Source: Fidelibacterota bacterium (GTDB lineage: Bacteria; Fidelibacterota; Marinisomatia; Marinisomatales; TCS56). From it: 10,589 bases of DNA. The notes under the pieces are model-generated. The model saw only the letters and a program-made list of their open reading frames with translations. It did no database searches and was not told the origin of the DNA. The translations under genes were made by a program, and so were the position numbers. The DNA lies in assembly GCA_013203015.1 (NCBI GenBank), contig JABMPO010000026.1:1-10589 (forward strand), read 5' to 3'. This document shows positions 1-7,510 of this stretch, piece after piece. The number at the start of each line of letters is the position of its first letter. Position 1 is the first letter of the stretch.

Positions 1-2325
1 AAACTGACCGTAAGGGAACCCCCCTCTGATACCACTCAAATGGCAGCGGATGACCAAACAGATTCAAATGCGGAAGCCACAGATGAGACTTCCCAGGCTG
101 AGACGATATTTGAGGAATTTTTTGATGTTGATCTATCAGATAGTGATGAAGATACTGATTCGTCCAAAGAATCGACTGAGGATGACGAACTCGATTTGGT
201 ATTCAAAGATTTTGCTGACGAAACCGACGATAAAGAGACCGAAGACGATACAGAAGAAGAATTAGCTTTCATTGATAGTGAGTCTGATGATCAATCTACT
301 GATGACGATAGTGATAAAAAATCGGAGGAGGCAAACCAGCTGAATGGTGCTGATGACAGCGGGGACGTTCCAGAAACACCGGATGATTTGGATATTTCAT
401 TTGATGCAATTGATTTACCGCTTGTCGATGAAGAACCTGCCGAAGAGATTGTCGAAGCCAATCAGATTGCAGAAACGGTTGAACTAGAAGTGGCCTCCGA
501 TGTAGAGAGTAAGGCGTTAGCGGAATCCAATGCTGATGAAGACTTCGAAGATTTTGCCGACGAATTGGATGATCAATCAGGCGAGCCGACCGCATTCATA
601 TATAAAAAGAAAAGCAAAATTGACATCAAAGGCATGCTTCAAAAGGTTAAGGGTGCCAGTGGCCGAATTGGTCTTGACATTGGCTCCTATGCCATAAAAT
701 TTATCGATGCTCAGGAATCCAGTGGAGTAACCACGATAAATGATTTCAGTTATGTCCGCATTCCTCCTGAACTTAATTCTGATAGCGAAAAACTAAGTCA
801 ATTTATTAAATCGACAGTTAAGGAATACTTAACGACCGGCCAAAACCGAAAAAAGAAATTAAACTATTTGCTGAATGGGTCTGACATCAGTATAAAAAGT
901 ATTCATATGCCCAAGGTTGGTAAAAAGGAATTAAAAGAAGCAGTACGGTGGGCTACGAGAAAACAATTATCATTTAAAGCCGATGAAGCCGTTCTGGACT
1001 ATAAGGTTATTAACGAATTAGTTGAGGATGGAATTCCCAAGCTCGACATATTAGTAGTAGCGGCTCATGATGGATTAATCAATTCCAGCATCGATTTACT
1101 CTCACAAATTAAAATTCCATATAAGATGACGCTGGTTCCCCTGGCAGCTTGGCGTTCATTCATGTCACATTATCCAACTGAAAACGCTGCTAACGTCATG
1201 GTCTTGGATATTGGACATTCTTCAACCATGATCAATGTCATCAATCGTGGTAATATTAGATTTGCGCGCGAAGTTGGCATTGCCGGTCGTGATTTTACAG
1301 CTTCACTGGTAGGTAATTTGAATTCAAATACCGGTGATAGAATACACATCGATGAAGTCAAAGCTGAGGCTTTAAAGCACTTGTACGGATTACCCCACGG
1401 CGTCCAGGAAAAGCTTGTCTCTGAAGAAGGATTAACCCTTTCCGATATCGCATCTCGAATTCGTTCACCGCTGGAAAGACTTGCCAACGAAATCCAGCGT
1501 TCTATGCAATATTATAGCAAGGAATTTCCGTATGGGCCAATCGAAAAAGTCTTTCTGTGTGGGGGCAGCTCGGTATTGCAGAATCTTGATGTTTTTCTAA
1601 GTGAGACCCTCAATCAGGAAGTAATCGTGTTTGACCCGATTTCGGTCTGGAATTATGAAAGCAATATCAGTGATTTGGGAACCTTGCAGAAAAACGCCAA
1701 CGCACTGGCCATTCCAGCCGGTATGGCACTGGATAATAGTTCCGAACTCAATTTATTACCGGAAAAACTAGCCCAGGAAACCCAGAACGTATTACTGAAA
1801 TTCATGCTTAAATCTTTAGCATTGATCGTCGTGTTGGCAACTTTTTCAATTTCTACTTTAATTGGACTCAAAAGCAATGATCTCTCCGGTCAATTGGAAA
1901 CATTGCAGGAGGAACTTTCGCAATTATCACCGATGCAAAAGAACTTTATTAGTTTGCAGAATGTTGAGAAAGATATCAGCAGCAAACTCAAATCCCTTAA
2001 TTCTCTGTCTAACAAACCGACCGTCGATGTTCAGATTTTCAAAATTTTGAGTAATATAATGCCGGGGCATATAACGTTAAACACAATGTCAGTTACGGAC
2101 CCGAAACTTAGACCGGTTAAAGCTCACATCAGTTGTTCCGGTTTTTTACTCGCTAGTGCGTATAATGCCAATGTTGCGCTGGCTGATTTCATAATGAATT
2201 TGGATAATTCCGGCTATATTGGCGCCAACACAATTAATCTAAATAACAGCTTCCCATTCGAAAATAACAATCGAACAGGCATCTTTTTTGAAATAGAATT
2301 TGATATTATTAATGAAGAAGATTAA
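1..2325 (+). CDS. pilM: PilM-PilN fusion protein with acidic N-terminal extension (5' partial)
   Basis: Inner-membrane platform protein of a type IV pilus, combining cytoplasmic actin-like PilM and membrane PilN in one chain. Residues are numbered from the ATG at 40. That ATG has no Shine-Dalgarno sequence and the frame is open to base 1, so the real start is probably upstream. Residues 1-186 are low-complexity and about 40% D/E, then comes a basic patch (KKKSK, 189-193). The PilM domain follows: phosphate-1 motif GLDIGSYAIK (211-220), phosphate-2 motif LDIGHSS (389-395), adenosine motif FLCGGSS (504-510 region). PilM ends near AGMAL and, five residues later, the PilN signature LNLLP appears (570-574), then a membrane helix (about 590-612), a coiled coil and a PilN-like periplasmic domain. 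In most T4P systems these are two genes; GspL of type II secretion has the fused layout, but here the nucleotide-binding motifs are kept. Family assignment is strong; the function of the acidic part is unknown. Confidence 0.9.
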   Translation, partial: KLTVREPPSDTTQMAADDQTDSNAEATDETSQAETIFEEFFDVDLSDSDEDTDSSKESTEDDELDLVFKDFADETDDKETEDDTEEELAFIDSESDDQSTDDDSDKKSEEANQLNGADDSGDVPETPDDLDISFDAIDLPLVDEEPAEEIVEANQIAETVELEVASDVESKALAESNADEDFEDFADELDDQSGEPTAFIYKKKSKIDIKGMLQKVKGASGRIGLDIGSYAIKFIDAQESSGVTTINDFSYVRIPPELNSDSEKLSQFIKSTVKEYLTTGQNRKKKLNYLLNGSDISIKSIHMPKVGKKELKEAVRWATRKQLSFKADEAVLDYKVINELVEDGIPKLDILVVAAHDGLINSSIDLLSQIKIPYKMTLVPLAAWRSFMSHYPTENAANVMVLDIGHSSTMINVINRGNIRFAREVGIAGRDFTASLVGNLNSNTGDRIHIDEVKAEALKHLYGLPHGVQEKLVSEEGLTLSDIASRIRSPLERLANEIQRSMQYYSKEFPYGPIEKVFLCGGSSVLQNLDVFLSETLNQEVIVFDPISVWNYESNISDLGTLQKNANALAIPAGMALDNSSELNLLPEKLAQETQNVLLKFMLKSLALIVVLATFSISTLIGLKSNDLSGQLETLQEELSQLSPMQKNFISLQNVEKDISSKLKSLNSLSNKPTVDVQIFKILSNIMPGHITLNTMSVTDPKLRPVKAHISCSGFLLASAYNANVALADFIMNLDNSGYIGANTINLNNSFPFENNNRTGIFFEIEFDIINEED

Positions 2326-2869
2326 TTACCGACAAAAACTGCTAATCGCCTTTGTATTAGTCATAATCCTGGCTGGTGCCTGGTTTGTTATGATTTACGC
2401 TCCGCAAAAGCAAAAGGTGGCCAATCTGGATTCGGAAATCGGCAAATTGAAAAGACAGATCCGTACCAGTGGTAACACCGTTACCAGTCTACCTCGATTG
2501 CAGAAGAGAATTGAGACCATGAATGTAGAATTTGATTCTCTTGCAGTCCTGATCCCAACAAAAGATTCAATTGCGATAATTACTGATGAAATTGTTTCGC
2601 TATGTCTGAAAAACAATCTGAAAATGGACCACATCCAACCTTCATTGGATGCATTGTTGGTATCAAACGATTATTTCGTAAAAGTTCCAATTGAAATCCA
2701 GGTTATGGGGTCATTTCTTGATATTGGCCATTTCGTGGATGATCTGATTGTACTACCATTTAATTATTATCAGACTGATTTCAATATTGAGCGCAATGCA
2801 GATGAATTGGAATTAACAATCGGAATTGAAAGCTACATCTATGTTATCAACCCCAAAGGAAAGATATAA
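2312..2869 (+). CDS. pilO: PilO-like (GspM-like) inner-membrane alignment protein
   Basis: Predicted partner of PilN in the periplasmic part of the pilus alignment complex. The 185-residue protein has a short basic cytoplasmic N-terminus (MKKINYRQK), one membrane helix (about 10-29), a coiled coil (about 31-75), then a mixed alpha/beta domain. Within it, VPIEIQVMGSF followed by a helix and a LPFNYY strand matches the ferredoxin-like fold pattern of PilO. The ATG at 2312 was chosen over an in-frame TTG at 2300 because it places Lys-Lys-Ile directly before the membrane helix, as usual in the family. It overlaps the end of the fusion gene by 14 bases and has no clear ribosome binding site, so translation is probably coupled to the upstream gene. 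Sequence similarity in this family is always low; the assignment rests on topology, length and position. Confidence 0.85.
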   Translation: MKKINYRQKLLIAFVLVIILAGAWFVMIYAPQKQKVANLDSEIGKLKRQIRTSGNTVTSLPRLQKRIETMNVEFDSLAVLIPTKDSIAIITDEIVSLCLKNNLKMDHIQPSLDALLVSNDYFVKVPIEIQVMGSFLDIGHFVDDLIVLPFNYYQTDFNIERNADELELTIGIESYIYVINPKGKI

Positions 2870-2884
2870 TAGAGATCTAAATTT

Positions 2885-3412
2885 ATGAATAAAAATCAGA
2901 AAATATTGTTAATCGTGCTGGTGGTAGTTGCCGGTTACCTTGGCTACGATATTTTCACTAATCCTACGGGATCCACTGCCAAACGGGCTGCATCCACTGT
3001 CAGGAATATTAGCGCGCAGGCAACAGCAGTTTCCCAACCAAATACCCCTCAGACCAAAATCAATGTCGCAGCTCTGGTAGCCCAAAAAACCAATGAAATT
3101 AATAAAATGCCTCATTATGCCGAGATTTGGGGCCGAGACCCGTTCATTGGTGAATTATTTGACATGAGTGATACCAAAATTACTGGCGATGAGACCAACG
3201 ATAACACACCCCGCGCACCAGTGTATTTAGAGGAATATAAACTAAACGCAATATCTTATCGCGGTGAAACGCCTACGGTTTTGATTGACAAAGAAATTAT
3301 GCGGATTGGCGATAAAATAGATGGTATGACATTAGTCGATGTAAAAGGCAATTTTGCTATCCTTACTGATGGCAACCAGAAATATATTATAAAACTGAAA
3401 GGAAGTTTATAG
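2885..3412 (+). CDS. pilP: PilP/GspC-like periplasmic linker protein, membrane-anchored
   Basis: Likely connects the PilN-PilO inner-membrane complex to the secretin. The 175-residue protein has a short N-terminus, one membrane helix (about 7-21), a Ser/Thr/Pro/Gln-rich linker, the motif WGRDPF (82-87), and a small C-terminal beta domain (about 117-172) typical of the PilP/GspC homology region, with the pattern YKLNAISYRGETPTVLID then a MRIGD turn. RDPF before the beta domain is a common PilP/GspC hallmark. Classical PilP is a lipoprotein; no lipobox cysteine is present here, so the protein is held by a membrane helix as in GspC. The gap to pilO is 15 bases and to the secretin gene 4 bases. 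I am confident of the superfamily, less of PilP versus GspC naming. Confidence 0.8.
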   Translation: MNKNQKILLIVLVVVAGYLGYDIFTNPTGSTAKRAASTVRNISAQATAVSQPNTPQTKINVAALVAQKTNEINKMPHYAEIWGRDPFIGELFDMSDTKITGDETNDNTPRAPVYLEEYKLNAISYRGETPTVLIDKEIMRIGDKIDGMTLVDVKGNFAILTDGNQKYIIKLKGSL

Positions 3413-3416
3413 CCCC

Positions 3417-4421
3417 ATGAAACAAGTTAATCCAACACTAAAACTTTTATGGGTTATTTTGCTGCTATTGATGGTAGGGTCAAATTTTTTAACTGGTCAA
3501 AAAACTATTCCGAAAGCTTTAATACCCGAAAAACTACTGACTATGGAATTCGTTGAAGCCGAGCTTCAGGATGTGCTGCGGCTGTTGTCGATACAAAACG
3601 GATTTAATCTAATTATCAATGAGAATATCAGCGGCGTTGTTACCGTCAATTTTACCAAAGTCACCTTAAAAGGCGCCCTCGACGCAATATTAATTGCCAA
3701 TGGCTATGATTACCTGATTCAAGATAATATTTTAATAATTAAACCAATTGATTCTGACATGCGTGGTGAGTTGGTTACAGAGGTATTTGAGCTGGATTAT
3801 GTGATGGCCAGCGATATTGTGCCTTCGCTTGAGAATGTTATTACTGAAAAGGGTAGAATCCAACAATTAAGCCGTTCTTCCCGTTTATCTGGCGAGAATA
3901 TGGACGCCCAGGCGGCCGAAGATAACGCCGATGTATTGGTAATAATTGATGTGCCAGACAATATGCCGGCCATCCGCGAATTAATCAAACAATTGGATGT
4001 CGCTACCTCCCAGGTCATGATCAGCGTCAAATTTATTGAAACTATGCTGTCCAATAACGAACAAATGGGGATCGATTGGACTGCTAAAGCCAAATTGTCC
4101 GGTGGTCCGGCTATTCCCGGGGCTGATGGACTCGCAACGCTATCCGGTGGTGCAACGACCGCAGGTGCAGCAGGTGCTACTGGTGGTGCTGCCGGTGGTA
4201 CTTCCGGTTTGGGCATCGGCACATTAAAAAACCTGAATCTGGCAATCCTGTCTTTTCAGGAATTTGAGATCCTGCTGGAAATGCTGGTTGCCACCGGAAA
4301 ATCAAAAGTACTGTCCGATCCGCGGGTGGTAACGCTCGACAATCAGCGTGCAACTATCAATGTTGAAACCGAAGTCACAGTTATTATCCCCACCACTTCT
4401 ACCGGAACTTCCGGTGCCTAG
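3417..4421 (+). CDS. pilQ: Type IV pilus secretin, N-terminal part (ends at frameshift)
   Basis: Outer-membrane channel subunit through which the pilus passes. This frame encodes 334 residues: a signal peptide (about 1-27, LLWVILLLLMVG core), an STN/N0-like domain (LTMEFVEAELQDVLRLLS onward, about 37-103), a secretin N-domain with ELVTEVFELDY and the VLVIIDVPDN strand, the start of the secretin beta domain (QVMISVKFIE), a Gly/Ala/Thr-rich segment (about 229-268), and LSDPRVVTLDNQRATI, a typical secretin core motif. It then stops at a TAG (4419-4421) inside a Thr/Ser/Gly loop, before the C-terminal barrel strands. Those strands are encoded directly downstream in the -1 frame. No AMIN domain is visible, so the full protein (about 460 residues) is short for PilQ. 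A start at 3417 is supported by GGAAG at 3401-3405, 11 bases upstream. Confidence 0.9.
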   Translation: MKQVNPTLKLLWVILLLLMVGSNFLTGQKTIPKALIPEKLLTMEFVEAELQDVLRLLSIQNGFNLIINENISGVVTVNFTKVTLKGALDAILIANGYDYLIQDNILIIKPIDSDMRGELVTEVFELDYVMASDIVPSLENVITEKGRIQQLSRSSRLSGENMDAQAAEDNADVLVIIDVPDNMPAIRELIKQLDVATSQVMISVKFIETMLSNNEQMGIDWTAKAKLSGGPAIPGADGLATLSGGATTAGAAGATGGAAGGTSGLGIGTLKNLNLAILSFQEFEILLEMLVATGKSKVLSDPRVVTLDNQRATINVETEVTVIIPTTSTGTSGA

Positions 4422-4424
4422 CCA
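4410..4424 (+). other. Frameshift site inside the secretin gene
   Basis: Reading TCC GGT GCC TAG, the first frame stops; moving back one base gives CTA GCC ACT GAA and continues the secretin. Adding one base between GCC (4416-4418) and TAG would give GCC-NTA-GCC and restore one reading frame. There is no XXXYYYZ slippery heptamer or long homopolymer at the point, which makes programmed -1 frameshifting less likely than an assembly or sequencing deletion, or a real mutation. Confidence 0.8.
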
Positions 4425-4798
4425 CTGAAACGGCCGAAAAAGTAACTATTAAGATTTCGCTACTGGTATTGCCCCATGTACATAAGAATGGTTATATCAC
4501 CATGGCGGTAGAACCCACTGTCGAAGCGATCATCGGCTATTCGGGTCCTAATCTGGATCAGCCAATTATATCCCGGCGTCTGGCAGCGACCCAGGTCAGG
4601 GTCAACAACGGCGAAACCATCGCTATTGGCGGGTTGATTAAAGAAGACGTGAAAGAGACTGAGAAGAAAGTTCCCTTCCTTGGCAACATTCCAATTATCG
4701 GGAAACTGTTTTTCACTTCCACCAGTATCGAGAAAGAAAAAAGTGACTTGCTGATTTTCATTACTCCCCATATCATCAATCCAGAGATGAAATCATAG
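4421..4798 (+). CDS. pilQ: Type IV pilus secretin, C-terminal part (-1 frame relative to N-terminal part)
   Basis: The rest of the secretin. Read from GCC at 4421 it encodes about 125 residues: ATETAEKVTIKISLLVLPHV, then strands of the beta barrel, the RRLAATQVRVNNGETIAIGGLI motif region and the secretin signature VPFLGNIPIIGKLFF (4670-4714), then LLIFITPHIIN at the end. These are the core family motifs and continue the upstream protein without overlap or missing domain, so both pieces are one gene. The first possible separate start is a TTG at 4469 in the middle of a strand, with no ribosome binding site, so independent expression is unlikely. Conservation of this half up to its last residues argues that the break is recent or a sequence error. 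The pilT gene begins 7 bases later. Confidence 0.88.
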   Translation, partial: ATETAEKVTIKISLLVLPHVHKNGYITMAVEPTVEAIIGYSGPNLDQPIISRRLAATQVRVNNGETIAIGGLIKEDVKETEKKVPFLGNIPIIGKLFFTSTSIEKEKSDLLIFITPHIINPEMKS

Positions 4799-4805
4799 GT
4801 AAAAC

Positions 4806-5903
4806 ATGGATTTAATCAGAATTCTCTCAGCGGCAACTAAAGCAGGTGCTTCAGATTTTCACCTTAGTTCCAGCTATCCCCCCATTATCAGAAAAAATGG
4901 AGAAACACGTTGGTTGGACCTCCCGCCACTAAGCGCCAAGGAAGCGCACGATACAATTTATGATATACTGACTGAAAAACAGATTGGTCAATTTGAACGG
5001 GATCATGAAATCGATATGGCCTGGAAGATCAAAGGATTGGGCAGATTTCGGGTAAATATTTTCCAAGCCCTGAATGGCATGGGCGCGGCTTTCAGAATAA
5101 TTCCCGAGAAAATAATGACCCTGGAGGACATTCTGGCACCACCGGCGGTATTTAATCTGGCAAATAAACTTAAAGGCTTGGTTTTAGTAACCGGTGCCAC
5201 TGGCAGCGGTAAATCAACCACCCTCTCCGCTTTTGTTGATCACATTAATGCCCGCCGTCGGGGACATATTCTCACAATTGAGGACCCCATTGAATTTGTG
5301 CATAAGAGTAAGAAATGCTTAATCACCCAACGGGAAATTGGCACTCATTCGAATTCATTCGCAAACGCTCTGCGTGCTGCTCTGCGTGAAGACCCCGATG
5401 TGATTTTAGTCGGTGAATTGCGGGATCTTGACACAATTTCGCTGGCATTAACGGCTGCCGAAACCGGACACCTGGTGCTGGGAACCCTGCATACCGGTAG
5501 CGCTCCGGAAGCCGCCGACCGTGTCATTGACGTATTTCCATCAAGCCAGCACAATCAAATCAGATCCATTTTTTCCAGTACCTTGCAAGGTGTAATCGCC
5601 CAAAAACTGCTCAAGCGTAAAAATACCGATGGTCGTGTTGCCAGCATGGAAGTCATGTTGGGTACCAACAGTATTCGCAATCTGATCCGGGAAAGGAAAT
5701 CCCATCAATTACTGTCAGCCATCCAAACCTCAACCGAAGAGGGTATGCAAAGTAGTGACCAAGCTCTGATAAATCTGCTGGACGATGATGAAATCAGCTT
5801 GGAAGAAGCTCAGAGCCACGCCGTTGAAACCAGGCCGTTTGAGGAATGGGCCGGCAGCATTCGCAACGTTCTTCATTCAAAAAAGAAGGTGGTTATGTCT
5901 TAA
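4806..5903 (+). CDS. pilT: PilT pilus retraction ATPase
   Basis: Hexameric cytoplasmic ATPase that drives pilus disassembly and retraction. The 365-residue length is normal for PilT. Visible motifs: N-terminal PAS-like domain with ASDFHLSSSYPP (about 15-26), Walker A GATGSGKST (130-138), Asp box TIEDPIEF (157-164), atypical Walker B DPDVILVGELRD (196-207) with catalytic E204, His box TGHLVLGTLHT (220-230) with H222 and H229, and near the C-terminus SIRNLIRE (289-296). The last is the PilT AIRNLIRE retraction motif with Ala replaced by Ser, and it separates PilT from PilB and most PilU proteins. A weak AGGT (4797-4800) lies 5 bases before the ATG. The stop codon overlaps the next start (TAATG). 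The motif set makes this a secure call. Confidence 0.97.
   Translation: MDLIRILSAATKAGASDFHLSSSYPPIIRKNGETRWLDLPPLSAKEAHDTIYDILTEKQIGQFERDHEIDMAWKIKGLGRFRVNIFQALNGMGAAFRIIPEKIMTLEDILAPPAVFNLANKLKGLVLVTGATGSGKSTTLSAFVDHINARRRGHILTIEDPIEFVHKSKKCLITQREIGTHSNSFANALRAALREDPDVILVGELRDLDTISLALTAAETGHLVLGTLHTGSAPEAADRVIDVFPSSQHNQIRSIFSSTLQGVIAQKLLKRKNTDGRVASMEVMLGTNSIRNLIRERKSHQLLSAIQTSTEEGMQSSDQALINLLDDDEISLEEAQSHAVETRPFEEWAGSIRNVLHSKKKVVMS
5886..5892 (+). promoter_or_regulatory. Shine-Dalgarno sequence for the LysM gene, inside pilT
   Basis: AAGGTGG lies in the last codons of pilT, 10 bases before the ATG at 5903. It supports that ATG, and hence the signal peptide, over the earlier in-frame ATG at 5846. 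Confidence 0.6.
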
Positions 5904-7507
5904 TGAGATTAATCTTTTTTCTGTTAACATCAATGTTATTAGTGGGGCAGGTTTCCGAATACCCTAAAATAGTTACAGTAAATGGATTAGTATATTTTGA
6001 CAACGATGGGTTTATTACTGAGGTTAAAGAATGTCTGGTAAAAGTTTCTGGTTTCGAATCCCCTATCATGACAATGACTGATTCTTCCGGTAGTTTCTCA
6101 GTTGATCTTCCAGTCTCCAAAGATTATTACCTGTTTAATTTCAAAATTCAGTTCAAATTCTCTAAGCAATTACCAGAGCTGCACTTTGCTACTGCCCACC
6201 GATCAATCAGCGCAAAAGACTTTACTGGTGAAGATTATAATTTTGGTCTCATCTATCTTGTGGATCCGGATACAGGTGCTGTCAAACCACCTCCCACTGT
6301 GTGGGATATGCTGGAAGATTCATTAAGTCTCCTACACCTGGGAATGCGCAATATAGAAACTGACGTGGATAAATTAAACATCCGTCTGGTTACCAGCGAC
6401 CGCCAGAACAGCCAATATCAGAAATATATTGCTGATCTGGAACTTCAGAGCGATGAGTATTATGATCAAATCATCGAGCTGCAATCCCTAAGTGAACAAA
6501 ATGATTTGGATTTGATGAATCTTCAGTCTCAATTAGAAAAATCCAGATTCTCGGCCAGTCTGGTTCGCGGTTTTACTTTGGAGAAATATTTAGATATCGT
6601 ACGCGCGCGCGATTCGGTTATAACTAGATTGGATAGTTCAGTTATTGACCCAGAATATTCTGGTATTTCTTATGACAGCGAAAAACCCGAGCGCAATATA
6701 TATATCCAGCGGCAAGACCTTTTCGCTGATTTCGTTGGATTTGATGTTGAAGATGAGCTTAGTTATGCCAACTACGGCAGCACCCGCGATTCACTATTGG
6801 CCAGTCAGGATAGCTTAACTGGTTTGTTAGATTCATACGGAGCGCTATCCCCCGACCGTGAAGCGGCACTGGCTGAACAGGATGCTTTGGTGTTGGCCTA
6901 TTTAAAGCGTTACGCTCAAAAACCAAAAACGGGGCGAACCTTATATGACAATATTTTCGTTGAACATTATTTTGATATGATTGCAGTAAGGGATTTAATA
7001 TTAACTAGTTTAGATGAATCGTTTCAGAACCGTGAAACAATGCTAAAGGTTTATACACGGAATAAAACAATGATCAATGGGGCATTCATGCGACAGGATT
7101 TGCTCGCCAAATATTCCGGTATCAAATCCGATGACTCTCTTAAATATATAAATTATGGCGTTATTCGTGATTCACTGATGAATATCCAGAATCAGCTTGC
7201 GCAAACATATTATGATAATCAAGATAATGCGGCTTTATACCAAAGCTTGTCAGCCAGTCGAACAAACTACCTTGCTGCGCAAGATTTATTAGTTCTGACA
7301 AATGTGATTGATTTCAACCAGTACGAATTACATGAAGTGATGCCGGGAGATTATCTCTGGAATATTGCCAAACAACATCCGATATATAGCGACCCCTATG
7401 CCTGGCGCATACTATTCATGTTTAATAAAGACCAGATTGCCAACCCGGATTCAATTTATCCTGGCCAAATACTGAAGGTTCCCATACAAGGACCAGATCA
7501 GGATTAA
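5903..7507 (+). CDS. Secreted LysM protein with N-terminal beta domain, coiled coil and two 127-residue repeats
   Basis: Predicted envelope protein of 534 residues; not a family I can name. The start at 5903 was chosen because it gives a clean signal peptide (RLIFFLLTSMLLVG) and lies 10 bases after AAGGTGG (5886-5892); an in-frame ATG at 5846 would add 19 non-hydrophobic residues inside pilT. Layout: signal peptide (1-16); a beta-sandwich-like domain (about 22-120, with TDSSGSFSVDLP at 59-70, the style of carboxypeptidase-regulatory domains); a coiled coil (about 136-213); two tandem copies of a helical unit (225-351 and 352-472); and a C-terminal LysM (about 475-528: PGDYLWNIAKQ, then DPYAWRILFMFNKDQI, NPDSIYPGQILKVP), close to the longer YgaU/XkdP type. 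LysM binds peptidoglycan. In a pilus operon this could anchor the secretin to the cell wall, as TsaP or FimV do, but it shares no clear architecture with either. That role is inference. Confidence 0.85.
   Translation: MRLIFFLLTSMLLVGQVSEYPKIVTVNGLVYFDNDGFITEVKECLVKVSGFESPIMTMTDSSGSFSVDLPVSKDYYLFNFKIQFKFSKQLPELHFATAHRSISAKDFTGEDYNFGLIYLVDPDTGAVKPPPTVWDMLEDSLSLLHLGMRNIETDVDKLNIRLVTSDRQNSQYQKYIADLELQSDEYYDQIIELQSLSEQNDLDLMNLQSQLEKSRFSASLVRGFTLEKYLDIVRARDSVITRLDSSVIDPEYSGISYDSEKPERNIYIQRQDLFADFVGFDVEDELSYANYGSTRDSLLASQDSLTGLLDSYGALSPDREAALAEQDALVLAYLKRYAQKPKTGRTLYDNIFVEHYFDMIAVRDLILTSLDESFQNRETMLKVYTRNKTMINGAFMRQDLLAKYSGIKSDDSLKYINYGVIRDSLMNIQNQLAQTYYDNQDNAALYQSLSASRTNYLAAQDLLVLTNVIDFNQYELHEVMPGDYLWNIAKQHPIYSDPYAWRILFMFNKDQIANPDSIYPGQILKVPIQGPDQD
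6575..7318 (+). repeat. Two tandem protein repeats of about 127 residues within the LysM protein
   Basis: Copy 1 covers residues 225-351 (6575-6955), copy 2 352-472 (6956-7318). Matching Asp positions are 237/364, 272/399 and 296/423, each exactly 127 apart; the fourth pair (327/461) is 134 apart because copy 2 has a short insertion. Paired segments include EKYLDIVRARD with EHYFDMIAVRD, QRQDLFADF with MRQDLLAKY, and YANYGSTRDSLL with YINYGVIRDSLM. At DNA level the copies have diverged, so the duplication is old. Confidence 0.88.
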
Positions 7508-7510
7508 TCA

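Noticed and set aside
36..272. Serine-rich minus-strand open frame of 78 residues
   Set aside because: It is the antisense of the Asp/Glu codons (GAT/GAA) in the acidic region of the PilM-PilN gene; composition is fully explained by that and there is no ribosome binding site.
2300..2311. TTG at 2300 as start of pilO
   Set aside because: It would add Met-Ile-Leu-Leu before MKKINYRQK and break the usual basic N-terminus; the ATG at 2312 fits the family better.
3797..4222. Minus-strand 141-residue Pro/Ala-rich open frame
   Set aside because: It lies antisense to the Gly/Ala-rich part of the secretin, whose motifs on the plus strand are clear; the composition is a shadow of that region.
4410..4424. 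Programmed -1 ribosomal frameshift in the secretin
   Set aside because: No slippery heptamer and no obvious downstream pseudoknot stem were seen, so recoding is not claimed.
5846..5902. Upstream ATG at 5846 for the LysM protein
   Set aside because: It lies within pilT coding sequence, lacks a better ribosome binding site and would bury the signal peptide.
6598..6613. Alternating GCGCGC run (possible Z-DNA or restriction hotspot)
   Set aside because: Short, inside a conserved Arg-Ala-Arg-Asp motif of the LysM protein, and explained by CGC/GCG codon use.
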